This document shows positions 31,680 through 42,939 of a DNA stretch of 64,000 nt, in pieces (the first letter of the stretch is position 1; the number at the start of each line of letters is the position of its first letter). The translations under genes were made by a program, and so were the position numbers. The DNA lies in NCBI RefSeq assembly GCF_017916325.1, contig NC_090154.1, positions 313,001 to 377,000 of the forward strand, read 5' to 3'. This DNA comes from Leishmania martiniquensis. Lineage: Eukaryota; Euglenozoa; Kinetoplastea; Trypanosomatida; Trypanosomatidae. The notes beneath the pieces were generated by a model, which worked only from the letters and a program-made list of their open reading frames with translations, was not told where the DNA came from and did not search any database.

Positions 31680-33309
31680 GGCCCGCCGGAATCTGTCGAG
31701 GGCGCTGCTGTGACAACTGGCATCTGCCATGCCTTCCTGGCCGCCTGCCTCCGCTGCTAGCTGCTCCCGTGACATGCATGATGCCTGCGCATGCGGTGAA
31801 TAGCACCGATGATGCGCGCGCACCAACTTTCTCTTCCCCTTCGCTCACTCACTTTCTCTCTCTCTGCTCGAGGAGAATTGAAGCGTCGATAAAGAAAATG
31901 CGACTAGCGCGGCGACTGTGGAAGCGTCAACGTGAGCTGGTGCGAGGCCTTGAACACAGTCTGGCGGGGCGGGGGAGGGAGTCCAGTGCGAGGGTACGCG
32001 GTCGTTGGATCTGCGTGCGAGCAGCAACGCAGTCGATTGCAGCACGACCTGCGTTCTCGGGCTGGGTGACATCTGTGTTGCGAGCCATCACCAACGTGCT
32101 CCGTGTCGCTCAACAGCCACGGGCGGCGTGCATGCCCTCATAGCCCTTTCAGCTTCTCGTATGAGGTCCTTCGTATTTTTTTTGCCATGCGAAAGTATGC
32201 CGAGGGCGTGTGGGGTTCTTTGTGCCCCCCTCCCCTCCCTGTAGTCCGCATTGCCCCGTTTTTTCCCCTTCTCATGCTCACTTCGCCGTTCTCTCTCTCT
32301 CTGCTGCCACCGGCGTATGGTCGCTGCATCCCCGCGTTTGTGTGTGTGTGCGTGTGTGTTTCGCTCGCCTGGCAAGCACATGCCCGAACGCGGTGTGGGC
32401 ACTCACCCACCCTGCGCCCAAGACTCGCGTAGCGCATTGGCCTGCAAGTGCGGGTGTGCGGGTACTCGCCGTCTCTCTCCCTCTTCTCCTCTTTTCGACA
32501 CACGCACAGCAACGCGTTCTCTTCGCATAGGGCCTCCGCATACGTGTGAGCGGTGTCCGGCGCGCTGTCGATGCGAGTGCATGCGTGGCTGTGCGCACTC
32601 ATTGAATCTCTTATTTCCTGCGAGAGCGCGACCCAAGCGCAGATGTGCAAAGTCTTTTTCGCTCGTGAGATCTTAGCCTCCGCCCGCCTGGAAGCCGGGG
32701 TGCCTGCTGGGAGGCGGGGCAGAGTTGAGGGGGCTCACGCTCCATCCCGTCCTCATCTGCTTCGCGTCTGCTGGTAGCGTGAGAGTAGACAAGCTTCCCT
32801 CTCCCTTCCTCTCCGCCCCCCGCCCTCCCCTTGTACCCTGCCCCACTTCCAGACACATCCTTCGGCCCACTTCATGTGTCTAGCTGCATTGATTTCACTT
32901 GCCTTTTCGTTCCCCTGCCTCGTCCACGTGGCTCGGCTCAAGCCTTCCCCTATACACTTCACCTTTCTCGCACGCTCTCTCTGCGAGCGCATAATGGCGA
33001 TGTCTCGTGCCCCCACCTCAGTGCCTCTCAGCGAACGTCTGCCACTGCCGTGAACGGCCCGCCTCGCTGCTACTGCCGGTGGGTTGCGTGTGACTGCCTC
33101 CAGCTTTCCACACACGCGCACGCATGTTCAGCTCCACCCCCCTCCTGTCTCCACAACCCTTCCTCTTTCCTCTGTCCCTTCATTAAGTACCCTCCTTAGC
33201 AACCCCCAGGCAGCATCGTCTTTGACATACACTCCACAACGCTCCAACTGATTACACTCGCCGTCCTTCATCCCTCCCCGTCCGCCGCGGGTCTTCCTCC
33301 AGACGACCC

Positions 33310-33693
33310 ATGTCCGCCTACCGCAGCAGCAACGCCGTCGAGGCCCGCCGCGCCGAGTGCGCGCGCCTGCAGGCCAAGTACCCCGGCCACGTGGCCATCG
33401 TCGTCGAGGCCGCCAAGTCGAGCAAGGCGCACTTCCTCGCCCTCCCGCGTGACGCCACCGTTGCCGAGCTCGAGGCAGCCGTGCGTCAGGCGCTGGACAT
33501 CAGCGCCAAGAAGGTGGCGCTCGCCGTCGAGGGCTGCACGCCGGCTGCCACCGCGGCCGTCGGTGACCTCGCCGACGCCTGCAAGCAGGCCGACGGCTTC
33601 CTCTACGTGAGCGCCCGCAGCGAGCAGGCCATGGGCGCCATTGCAGCCGGCATGACTGGCCCCTGCTTTGCCAGCGACTCCGGCGGTATCTAA
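33310..33693 (+). CDS. ATG8-like: ATG8-like protein, gamma type, copy 3
   Basis: Product identical to other gamma copies. The 5' flank is one base shorter because of a C-run difference, outside the coding region. Confidence 0.88.
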   Translation: MSAYRSSNAVEARRAECARLQAKYPGHVAIVVEAAKSSKAHFLALPRDATVAELEAAVRQALDISAKKVALAVEGCTPAATAAVGDLADACKQADGFLYVSARSEQAMGAIAAGMTGPCFASDSGGI

Positions 33694-34395
33694 CCAGCGC
33701 CACCTCCGCGCCTCCACCCCCGTCCTCTTTCCTTCCTTCCTCCCCTCCCCCATACACCCGTCAGCTTTGTTTTTTTAGCTTTGGAAAAGGGCCGCGACGC
33801 TGCCGCTCTCATTCCGTGTGTGAGCGGCTTCTTTCATCGGCTCAGCGGTGATTCCGCGCGTGCGCTCGCGGCGCGGGTGCGTGTGGCGGCCCTCCCTCGG
33901 CCTGCGCCGATACTGGGCAACCGCACACACGCACTACCGGCTTCACTAGCGCGGCGAACTTGTTTGCCGCCCATGTGCACATTGGTTTTCTCCCTTACTG
34001 CGTTGTTACCTCGTGAGGTGCGGGGTCGTGCTGTCGCTGTGCCTACGCCCGACGGCGCGCACTGCCCTCCCTGCCCCCATATGTGTACAACCCACTTGCA
34101 GTCGTAATCGCTCTTCACACATAAGCGCACGCGCACGCCTTGGTCGCCAGCGCCCCCCCCTCCCCGCTGTGCTGCTCGCACCAGCCGCCGCGTGGCTGTT
34201 TTACCGGCGCTGCTGTGGGGGCGCCTCACCTCTGCACCCGCTAACTACTGCGTGGCCGCCACCACTGCTTCATCGCCACTCCTCACCCCTCCCTCCTCGT
34301 CTCTCTCTCTCATATGCTACTGCGCCGCACCGCCTCGTGCACCAGCCGGTTTGCCCACGCACACACACACACACAAGCCCCCTTCCAGACGATCC

Positions 34396-34755
34396 ATGTC
34401 CGCCTACCGCAGCAGCAACGCCGTCGAGGCCCGCCGCGCCGAGTGCGCGCGCCTGCAGGCCAAGTACCCCGGCCACGTGGCCATCGTCGTCGAGGCCGCC
34501 AAGTCGAGCAAGGCGCACTTCCTCGCCCTCCCGCGTGACGCCACCGTTGCCGAGCTCGAGGCAGCCGTGCGTCAGGCGCTGGACATCAGCGCCAAGAAGG
34601 TGGCGCTCGCCGTCGAGGGCTGCACGCCGGCTGCCACCGCGGCCGTCGGTGACCTCGCCGACGCCTGCAAGCAGGCCGACGGCTTCCTCTACGTGAGCGC
34701 CCGCAGCGAGCAGGCCATGGGCGCCGCCGCGACGCTGTGCTTCTCGAGCTACTAG
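34396..34755 (+). CDS. ATG8-like: ATG8-like protein, alpha type, copy 4
   Basis: Product identical to other alpha copies; true alpha 5' flank. Confidence 0.88.
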   Translation: MSAYRSSNAVEARRAECARLQAKYPGHVAIVVEAAKSSKAHFLALPRDATVAELEAAVRQALDISAKKVALAVEGCTPAATAAVGDLADACKQADGFLYVSARSEQAMGAAATLCFSSY

Positions 34756-35355
34756 AGCCGTGCGTCAGCCCTCATCCGTCGCAGCGTGCCAGCCAGCGGG
34801 CGCCCGCTGGGCGGCGGCGGTGCGTTCGATTCCCCATCCCGCGTCTACGCCATGTGAGCAGCTTTTTCTTTCGGCGGGCGCTCTTTCATTGATCTTTTCT
34901 CTCTCTTGCACTTGGAAACCTGCGCGGTCTCCTGCACGGCGCATTTCGCGCAGGTGGCGGGTGCTCTGCTGGCTGCCCCTTGCACCGCCGCCCTGGTGGT
35001 GCTGCATCCCAGTGCGCACGTGCACCGTGGTGCTTGCACGACACCCGCCGTCTCTTCATCCCCAATGTGTACAGTCGTGTCTGCCATGACGTATTGAACA
35101 AGTAAGCAAAAGAAGCGCAGCGAAGCTGCTGCCTATAGCGAGCAGCTCGGACGACTGCGCAGTGTCTGCGGCTGGGCACTCCTCCCCTCCCCCCTCCACC
35201 CTCCCCTGAACGGCCGCGCCCCGCCGGTGTCTGGCTGTGTGCTCTCAGTCACTTCTTGCTAACTCTCGAGCCCCCTTCTCCTCTTCTGTAGGGCATCCTT
35301 CCATTCTCTGAAGATCGCTTACACCACGGCATCCCTTCCGCCATCCGCTGCTCCC

Positions 35356-35766
35356 ATGTCCGTGTACCAGTCGCTGATCCCCGTGGACACGCGCCGGGCG
35401 GAGTGCGAGCGCGTGTGCCGCGAGAACCCTGAGCAGCTGCCAGTGGTAGTCGAGTCGGCCAGCTCGAGCCACGTGCGCTTCCTTGCTGTGCCGCGCGGCG
35501 CGACAGTGACCGACCTGGAGGTCGCAGTGCGCAAGGCGCTGGGCACCACGAGCAGTAAGATGATGCTGGCGATCGAGGGCTGCAGACCTGCGGCGACGAC
35601 GATGGTGGGCGACATCTTCGACGCCTGCAAGCAGGCCGACGGCTTCCTCTACGTCTCGTGCGCGCGTGAGTCGGTCATGGGCGGAAAACATATTTGCTGT
35701 GTTGGCGACACGAGCAAGTATTTCGAGAATATCGAAAACAACCCGGACCTGCTTGGCACCATGTAA
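35356..35766 (+). CDS. ATG8-like: ATG8-like protein, beta type, copy 4
   Basis: Product identical to other beta copies. This is the last beta gene; none follows the final alpha gene. Confidence 0.87.
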   Translation: MSVYQSLIPVDTRRAECERVCRENPEQLPVVVESASSSHVRFLAVPRGATVTDLEVAVRKALGTTSSKMMLAIEGCRPAATTMVGDIFDACKQADGFLYVSCARESVMGGKHICCVGDTSKYFENIENNPDLLGTM

Positions 35767-37400
35767 GGCCCGCCGGAATCTGTCGAGGGCGCTGCTGTGA
35801 CAACTGGCATCTGCCATGCCTTCCTGGCCGCCTGCCTCCGCTGCTAGCTGCTCCCGTGACATGCATGATGCCTGCGCATGCGGTGAATAGCACCGATGAT
35901 GCGCGCGCACCAACTTTCTCTTCCCCTTCGCTCACTCACTTTCTCTCTCTGCTCGAGGAGAATTGAAGCGTCGATAAAGAAAATGCGACTAGCGCGGCGA
36001 CTGTGGAAGCGTCAACGTGAGCTGGTGCGAGGCCTTGAACACAGTCTGGCGGGGCGGGGGAGGGAGTCCAGTGCGAGGGTACGCGGTCGTTGGATCTGCG
36101 TGCGAGCAGCAACGCAGTCGATTGCAGCACGACCTGCGTTCTCGGGCTGGGTGACATCTGTGTTGCGAGCCATCACCAACGTGCTCCGTGTCGCTCAACA
36201 GCCACGGGCGGCGTGCATGCCCTCATAGCCCTTTCAGCTTCTCGTATGAGGTCCTTCGTATTTTTTTTGCCATGCGAAAGTATGCCGAGGGCGTGTGGGG
36301 TTCTTTGTGCCCCCCTCCCCTCCCTGTAGTCCGCATTGCCCCGTTTTTTCCCCTTCTCATGCTCACTTCGCCGTTCTCTCTCTCTCTGCTGCCACCGGCG
36401 TATGGTCGCTGCATCCCCGCGTTTGTGTGTGTGTGCGTGTGTGTTTCGCTCGCCTGGCAAGCACATGCCCGAACGCGGTGTGGGCACTCACCCACCCTGC
36501 GCCCAAGACTCGCGTAGCGCATTGGCCTGCAAGTGCGGGTGTGCGGGTACTCGCCGTCTCTCTCCCTCTTCTCCTCTTTTCGACACACGCACAGCAACGC
36601 GTTCTCTTCGCATAGGGCCTCCGCATACGTGTGAGCGGTGTCCGGCGCGCTGTCGATGCGAGTGCATGCGTGGCTGTGCGCACTCATTGAATCTCTTATT
36701 TCCTGCGAGAGCGCGACCCAAGCGCAGATGTGCAAAGTCTTTTTTCGCTCGTGAGATCTTAGCCTCCGCCCGCCTGGAAGCCGGGGTGCCTGCTGGGAGG
36801 CGGGGCAGAGTTGAGGGGGGCTCACGCTCCATCCCGTCCTCATCTGCTTCGCGTCTGCTGGTAGCGTGAGAGTAGACAAGCTTCCCTCTCCCCTTCCTCT
36901 CCGCCCCCCCGCCCTCCCCTTGTACCCTGCCCCACTTCCAGACACATCCTTCGGCCCACTTCATGTGTCTAGCTGCATTGATTTCACTTGCCTTTTCGTT
37001 CCCCTGCCTCGTCCACGTGGCTCGGCTCAAGCCTTCCCCTATACACTTCACCTTTCTCGCACGCTCTCTCTGCGAGCGCATAATGGCGATGTCTCGTGCC
37101 CCCACCTCAGTGCCTCTCAGCGAACGTCTGCCACTGCCGTGAACGGCCCGCCTCGCTGCTACTGCCGGTGGGTTGCGTGTGACTGCCTCCAGCTTTCCAC
37201 ACACGCGCACGCATGTTCAGCTCCACCCCCCCTCCTGTCTCCACAACCCTTCCTCTTTCCTCTGTCCCTTCATTAAGTACCCTCCTTAGCAACCCCCAGG
37301 CAGCATCGTCTTTGACATACACTCCACAACGCTCCAACTGATTACACTCGCCGTCCTTCATCCCCTCCCCGTCCGCCGCGGGTCTTCCTCCAGACGACCC

Positions 37401-37784
37401 ATGTCCGCCTACCGCAGCAGCAACGCCGTCGAGGCCCGCCGCGCCGAGTGCGCGCGCCTGCAGGCCAAGTACCCCGGCCACGTGGCCATCGTCGTCGAGG
37501 CCGCCAAGTCGAGCAAGGCGCACTTCCTCGCCCTCCCGCGTGACGCCACCGTTGCCGAGCTCGAGGCAGCCGTGCGTCAGGCGCTGGACATCAGCGCCAA
37601 GAAGGTGGCGCTCGCCGTCGAGGGCTGCACGCCGGCTGCCACCGCGGCCGTCGGTGACCTCGCCGACGCCTGCAAGCAGGCCGACGGCTTCCTCTACGTG
37701 AGCGCCCGCAGCGAGCAGGCCATGGGCGCCATTGCAGCCGGCATGACTGGCCCCTGCTTTGCCAGCGACTCCGGCGGTATCTAA
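37401..37784 (+). CDS. ATG8-like: ATG8-like protein, gamma type, copy 4
   Basis: Product identical to other gamma copies; last gamma gene of the array. Confidence 0.88.
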   Translation: MSAYRSSNAVEARRAECARLQAKYPGHVAIVVEAAKSSKAHFLALPRDATVAELEAAVRQALDISAKKVALAVEGCTPAATAAVGDLADACKQADGFLYVSARSEQAMGAIAAGMTGPCFASDSGGI

Positions 37785-38484
37785 CCAGCGCCACCTCCGC
37801 GCCTCCACCCCCGTCCTCTTTCCTTCCTTCCTCCCCTCCCCCATACACCCGTCAGCTTTGTTTTTTTAGCTTTGGAAAAGGGCCGCGACGCTGCCGCTCT
37901 CATTCCGTGTGTGAGCGGCTTCTTTCATCGGCTCAGCGGTGATTCCGCGCGTGCGCTCGCGGCGCGGGTGCGTGTGGCGGCCCTCCCTCGGCCTGCGCCG
38001 ATACTGGGCAACCGCACACACGCACTACCGGCTTCACTAGCGCGGCGAACTTGTTTGCCGCCCATGTGCACATTGGTTTTCTCCCTTACTGCGTTGTTAC
38101 CTCGTGAGGTGCGGGGGTCGTGCTGTCGCTGTGCCTACGCCCGACGGCGCGCACTGCCCTCCCTGCCCCCATATGTGTACAACCCACTTGCAGTCGTAAT
38201 CGCTCTTCACACATAAGCGCACGCGCACGCCTTGGTCGCCAGCGCCCCCTCCCCGCTGTGCTGCTCGCACCAGCCGCCGCGTGGCTGTTTTACCGGCGCT
38301 GCTGTGGGGGCGCCTCACCTCTGCACCCGCTAACTACTGCGTGGCCGCCACCACTGCTTCATCGCCACTCCTCACCCCTCCCTCCTCGTCTCTCTCTCTC
38401 ATATGCTACTGCGCCGCACCGCCTCGTGCACCAGCCGGTTTGCCCACGCACACACACACACACAAGCCCCCTTCCAGACGATCC

Positions 38485-38844
38485 ATGTCCGCCTACCGCA
38501 GCAGCAACGCCGTCGAGGCCCGCCGCGCCGAGTGCGCGCGCCTGCAGGCCAAGTACCCCGGCCACGTGGCCATCGTCGTCGAGGCCGCCAAGTCGAGCAA
38601 GGCGCACTTCCTCGCCCTCCCGCGTGACGCCACCGTTGCCGAGCTCGAGGCAGCCGTGCGTCAGGCGCTGGACATCAGCGCCAAGAAGGTGGCGCTCGCC
38701 GTCGAGGGCTGCACGCCGGCTGCCACCGCGGCCGTCGGTGACCTCGCCGACGCCTGCAAGCAGGCCGACGGCTTCCTCTACGTGAGCGCCCGCAGCGAGC
38801 AGGCCATGGGCGCCGCCGCGACGCTGTGCTTCTCGAGCTACTAG
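38485..38844 (+). CDS. ATG8-like: ATG8-like protein, alpha type, copy 5 (array end)
   Basis: Product identical to other alpha copies. Only the first 49 nt of its 3' flank are of alpha type; beyond 38893 the flank is unique. This copy therefore has a 3' UTR unlike its siblings and could escape whatever control the shared 3' UTR gives. Confidence 0.88.
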   Translation: MSAYRSSNAVEARRAECARLQAKYPGHVAIVVEAAKSSKAHFLALPRDATVAELEAAVRQALDISAKKVALAVEGCTPAATAAVGDLADACKQADGFLYVSARSEQAMGAAATLCFSSY

Positions 38845-38893
38845 AGCCGTGCGTCAGCCCTCATCCGTCGCAGCGTGCCAGCCAGCGGGCGCC

Positions 38894-41340
38894 AGCTGAG
38901 TGATGGAGGAGGTGAGCATGAGCGAAAGAGTGGAGAGGCGACTGCATGGAGTTTTTTTTTCTTTGTCTTTCTCCGCTGATGCAGTGAAAGTGTTTCGTTC
39001 TTGTTACTTGTACTCGACGAGGGTGCCTTTGCGTTGCGTTGCGGGCAGGCGATGCCGCAATTCTTAACACCAGGAGGGTTCGAGAGGTGAACGTACCGTG
39101 TTCTGTGCATGGTACGCGTGGGGGCGGCTGCGCTGAAGTGAGGGTGCAAGTCGACGGTGTTCCTGTGTGTTTTTGTCTTTCGTACTCGCCCATTCTTTGC
39201 TCAAGTGTGCGGGGGTGGATGACGGGTCTCTGCGGGGGCTTGAAGCGCCTCTCTCTGTGCCCACCGAGCACCTGGGCCCCGCGCTGTTGGCCGTCGCCTC
39301 ATTCCGTCACGCACACTTACACACACACACACATGAAAATGGCCATGTATGTCCTGCGGTCTGCTGTGTCTTTGCCACTATAGAAATGGAGACGAAATAA
39401 GTGGTGTCGCAACACTTAGCCGCGCCGTTTATTTTTTTCGTTCCTCTTTTTTTTCTTCATGCCGTAGGTAGTCAAGGGCCTCGTCGTAGGTGTTGATGAC
39501 CGCAGTGGCCTCTGCTAATCAGAGGAAATGCCGGGACGGCACCCTATGACACGCGTGTGGGCGTTTCCTCACGCACTCCTTGAAACTGGCGCCTATCGCC
39601 GGGGGGGCAGCGTCCAGAGCACCGGCGATGAGGACGCACTCTGTAGCCCACTTGCTTCTCTTTTGTGTGTGTGTATTCTGGCTGCTTTCGTGCCTCCTTC
39701 CCCTTCTCTTCGCTGGAAGGCACTGTCGCATCGCTTTTGCCGTTGCTGTGCCTCCTCTCTGGTATACGTGTCCAGTTCCTCCTCGGGGACGTCGCCAGAG
39801 CGAAGGAAGATGGCGAAGCAAGAGGATTCATGGGGCGGGGAGGGGGGCAGTCGCTGCGCTGCTGGTGACCAAAAGGTTTCAGCGAGGGCGGAGGACTGAA
39901 GTGGGGTGAGGCTCTCTGGTCGCTTTCGCCGCCCTATCCTGCTCTTTTCTTGTATGTCACGCATGCCCTCCGCCTAGAAGCTGCCGCCGCTCTCTGCTCC
40001 TTCATCTCCCGGCACCTGTGCCTCCTCGGGGTGTGCAGCTGGTTATTTTTTCCCAGATGAAAGGAAGAGGAACGCCGACAAGAGGCACCGGCCTCTCCTC
40101 CCTCCTTTGCTTGCCGTGCCCAGTAGCACTCCATCACCGGCAGTCGTCTCCGTGATGCGGACAAGCGACAACGATGCAGAACGTCTCCAGCAGCGCGCTG
40201 CAACGTGTGAACAGTCTTCGCGGGTGAAGGGTCGCACGCGTCTCTGCTTCCTCTCCTCGGCAACCTCCGCATTTGGAGCGCATCTCAGCGCAAAATGCTC
40301 AGAAATAACCGGAAAAAAAGCTGCCGGCCATTTCGTTTCTGTCATGAAGCACGAGAAGGGGGAAAAAGAGGACAACGATAGGCGATCTTGTGAGTACATC
40401 AGACCTCAATCCTGCAGCGCTGCGCCGCGCGGATGCCGGTGCGTATGGATTTCCCCCTTAGAGTGCATAAGGCCAACGGAATGTCTTCAGAGCCCATCTG
40501 ATGCGTCAGAGAGCTCGTGTTTTTTTAGCAGTGCTCGCACGCCCTCCCTCCATGCTGCGCTTGGCCGCTCTCTCGTGGCGCTTGCATACGCACACGCGCT
40601 CCCTGATACACACCCACACACACTCTCTCTTCATACCTTCACCCCCCTCCCTACCCTACATGGCGCCATGACTGTCCCTGTCTCGGTCTCACTTGCTCAC
40701 TCTTTCCCTGCACCCCCCCTCGCGACTGCCTCAAGCACCCATCCGCGAAATCGCTTTTAATCAAACTTTTCATCTCCCTCTGTTTGCCCCTCTTCCTTTC
40801 TCGCTGCCTATTTCTTCTCTCTGCGTCTGTACGACCTTCGCCCTCTCCCCCTCTTCTCTCTCTGCCTGTGTCCCTTTTCGGTCTACTCTCGGCGCACCGC
40901 GGCATCGGTTTCTTTTCGTTTGCTTCGACTACGTACTTAGCTCTACTGAGGTGTGCCTTCACCCACCCACCCCTGTACAATTCAGTTGGTCGCCTCCCCA
41001 TACGACTTCCCCTCCTCTCACTCAGCCCTACTCCTTTCAAGCGTCACGCAAGCCGGCCCCTGGACCTCCCTATTGGCTCCTCTCGGCGCAGGCGTTTCTT
41101 TTTCTTTGACACGGGAGCAACTCGGCGCATCACCGGGCTCTGTTCTTTAGCAAGCAAAAAAAGGGACCTCACGTCCCGCTTGCGGTGAGTATATATATAT
41201 ATATATATTTACTCGAGAGGTGAAAGTAGCCGCTTCGAGCAACAGCAAAGACCCCGTACCGCATCCGTCGTGGAGATCGCTGTACCACTACGGCATCCTT
41301 TCGCGCAAAGTTACGGAGGCAGAAAGAATAAAAGAAGGCG
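38894..41340 (+). other. Intergenic, right of array
   Basis: About 2.4 kb of unique sequence with CA repeats near 39310-39333, poly-T runs (38951-38960, 39428-39455) and pyrimidine tracts, notably about 40640-40870. No gene is seen; open frames up to 217 codons (40107-40760) have no domain. Confidence 0.55.
41190..41208. repeat. (TA)n microsatellite
   Basis: Pure TA repeat of about 19 bases in otherwise GC-rich DNA, 130-150 nt upstream of the delta ATG8-like gene. Confidence 0.9.
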
Positions 41341-41721
41341 ATGATGTCTATCTACCGAAGCTCTACAACTATCGAGACGCGGCAGGCAGAGTCGCAGCGC
41401 TTGCTGGCCAAGAATCCCGGCCACGCTGCCGTAGTCATTGAGGCCAAAGAAATAGGCGCGCAACTGCTCTCCCTCCCCGCCGACGCCACGATGGCGGAGC
41501 TGGAGGCGGCTGCGTGCGAGCTGCTAGGGGTTGTTGGCAAGAAGCTTGCGCTCTCCGTTGCCGGCTGCACGCCCGCCTCCAGCTCGTTCGTCGGAGATTA
41601 CTATAAGCACTGCAAGTTGCGTGATGGGTTTCTCTACGTCACTTGCAGCTCCATGGGCGCCCCAGTCAGTGGCGAGATCCCGTGCCTCGGCAGTGGTGCC
41701 TACGAGGAGGACGAGCTATGA
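41341..41721 (+). CDS. ATG8-like: Divergent solo ATG8-like protein (delta)
   Basis: A 126-residue ATG8-like protein outside the array; a start three nt later at the second ATG is equally possible. Recognisable parts are SIYRSSTTIETRQAESQRLL, NPGHAAVVIEAKE, LLSLPADATMAELEAAACELL, GCTPASSSFVGDYYKHC and DGFLYV. It differs from the array genes at many positions: LPADATM versus LPRDATV, and KLRDGFLYV versus KQADGFLYV. After DGFLYV only five residues (TCSSM) precede the glycine, whereas the array genes and yeast Atg8 have eight. A 20-residue acidic tail ending EEDEL follows. The shorter spacer may make it a poor ATG4 substrate, or another glycine (four residues further, in APVSG) may be used. A diverged paralogue with separate function or a decaying copy are both possible; the frame is intact. 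Confidence 0.8.
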   Translation: MMSIYRSSTTIETRQAESQRLLAKNPGHAAVVIEAKEIGAQLLSLPADATMAELEAAACELLGVVGKKLALSVAGCTPASSSFVGDYYKHCKLRDGFLYVTCSSMGAPVSGEIPCLGSGAYEEDEL

Positions 41722-42939
41722 TCTCGAATGCCGGCCACGCAGGTGGATTTCAAAGGAATACATCGGCGTCACTCCCTCCACGTCCTCCTGCTGCGCCGGC
41801 TCCTCCACTCTTCCCTCTTGGAGGCCCTTCAAGCTTCAGTGCCTATCCACGTTTGGGTAACTTGGTAGTCTTGAATTGCCTGTGCGCTTATTCAATACGC
41901 TCTCCCCACCCTAACCCATTCCTTCTCTTGAGCAGCCGGGCGCGACTCACTCCCTCCCCGCTGAGGCACGCCCGAAACCGTGCGTACACACGCACACGTG
42001 TCTATTGAATAGGCGGTCCTCTACCCCTTCGCGTTTGTTTTTCTCTGTTGCGTTCATGTTCTCGTTTCTTCGTTTGTTCTTGTTGCTTTTACTCCCCTTT
42101 GTGTTCCTGCAGTTTTCCCCCTCCTCCCCCCTCCCCTCCCCTTTTTCTTTTTCGTTTTCACCTGCCCCCTTCGTCCCCTCTCACTCGCTGAGCGATTCTT
42201 ACCAATGTGAAAGGGGAAAATACAAAAGAGAAAAAAAAGCACTCACAGAGAAGCACCGTCGGCTCTCTTATCAGTTTTTTTTTCGAGCGTATTTGTACCT
42301 TTTTTCACCCTTCCCCCTCCGCGCACACGCACCCTCTCCCTCACTCTCTCTTTTTCTTTCTCCCTTCAATTGCTTCATTTTGTTGTTGAATTTTTTCTCT
42401 TGGCGATCTTCGCCTCTCGGGTTGTTGTCCCCCTCTCTCTCCTTTCACCATCATTTTTTTCCATGGTGTCGTTGCTGCATACCAGCACTCTTTCACGTGT
42501 GGCTTCATCTCTTTCTTTTTTCCTTCGTTACGTTTCGTACGTGGGTTGTAGGGCGTGTTACGTCCCCCGAAAACATGTGCACAGAGGTCTTCCTGTCGTT
42601 TCTCTCTCTCACTCACCCCCTCTTTTTGTTTCTTCCTCCGCTCTTCGTATGTCAGCAGCCGCCATGTTTCCTCTCCTCCTCCCCCTCTTTCCCCTCCGTC
42701 CACGCGCTATCGAACCCCGCTTCTTGTGCGGTGCACGAGTGCCTCTTCCAGCATCCCCAAAGCCACCCAGGTGGCGAGACTTAGTCGTCTTTGTTTTCTT
42801 TGTGTTGTTTGTGGGCAACGCTCGCGCGTAGGGAGCTCGGTGCGTGGGGCTGCATCCCTCTCGCAGGCGCACGTGTTCGTTTTTTCCCCCACCACCGCCG
42901 CACCTGTCTTCCGAATTCCTAAGACCTGTGATAGCCCCG
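41722..42939 (+). other. Intergenic, strongly pyrimidine-rich
   Basis: Between delta and the retroelement remnant. The + strand is dominated by C/T tracts from 42018 to 42680, which create long open frames rich in Phe, Ser, Leu and Pro with no domain. No gene is accepted here. Confidence 0.6.

Larger units (their letters stand above)
29085..33173 (+). repeat. Array unit 3 (gamma, alpha, beta)
   Basis: A full unit of 4089 bp. Differences from unit 2 include a T4 versus T5 run near 30808, an extra CT step near 31860 and a shortened C run near 32804. Confidence 0.85.
33174..37263 (+). repeat. Array unit 4 (gamma, alpha, beta)
   Basis: A full unit of 4090 bp. It has one C fewer just upstream of the gamma ATG (near 33271) and one G fewer near 34022 than other units, and one C more near 37226. 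Confidence 0.85.
21991..38893 (+). repeat. Tandem array of ATG8-like genes (about 4.09-kb unit)
   Basis: By direct comparison the block consists of a truncated unit (21991-24995, 3005 bp), three full units (24996-29084, 29085-33173, 33174-37263; 4089-4090 bp) and a partial unit (37264-38893). A full unit is ordered gamma gene, 703-nt spacer, alpha gene, 601-nt spacer, beta gene, 1633-nt spacer. Coding parts of the same type look identical between units. The differences I found are changes of one to a few bases in homopolymers or CT repeats in spacers. The array holds 13 intact genes. Such near-identity implies recent amplification or ongoing conversion. True copy number could differ if the assembly collapsed units. 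Confidence 0.92.
37264..38893 (+). repeat. Array unit 5, partial (gamma, alpha)
   Basis: Contains gamma and alpha but stops 49 nt after the alpha stop codon. The next base after 38893 is where similarity to the alpha-beta spacer ends. The gamma-alpha spacer here is three C shorter (near 38246). Confidence 0.85.

Noticed and set aside
21991..38893. CRISPR-like or satellite interpretation of the repeats
   Set aside because: Units are about 4 kb, carry genes and have no short spaced direct repeats; the organism is a eukaryote.
42005..42784. A 259-codon open frame right of delta
   Set aside because: It is a translation of C/T-rich tracts (Phe, Ser, Leu, Pro dominated), overlaps similar frames in other phases and shows no domain.
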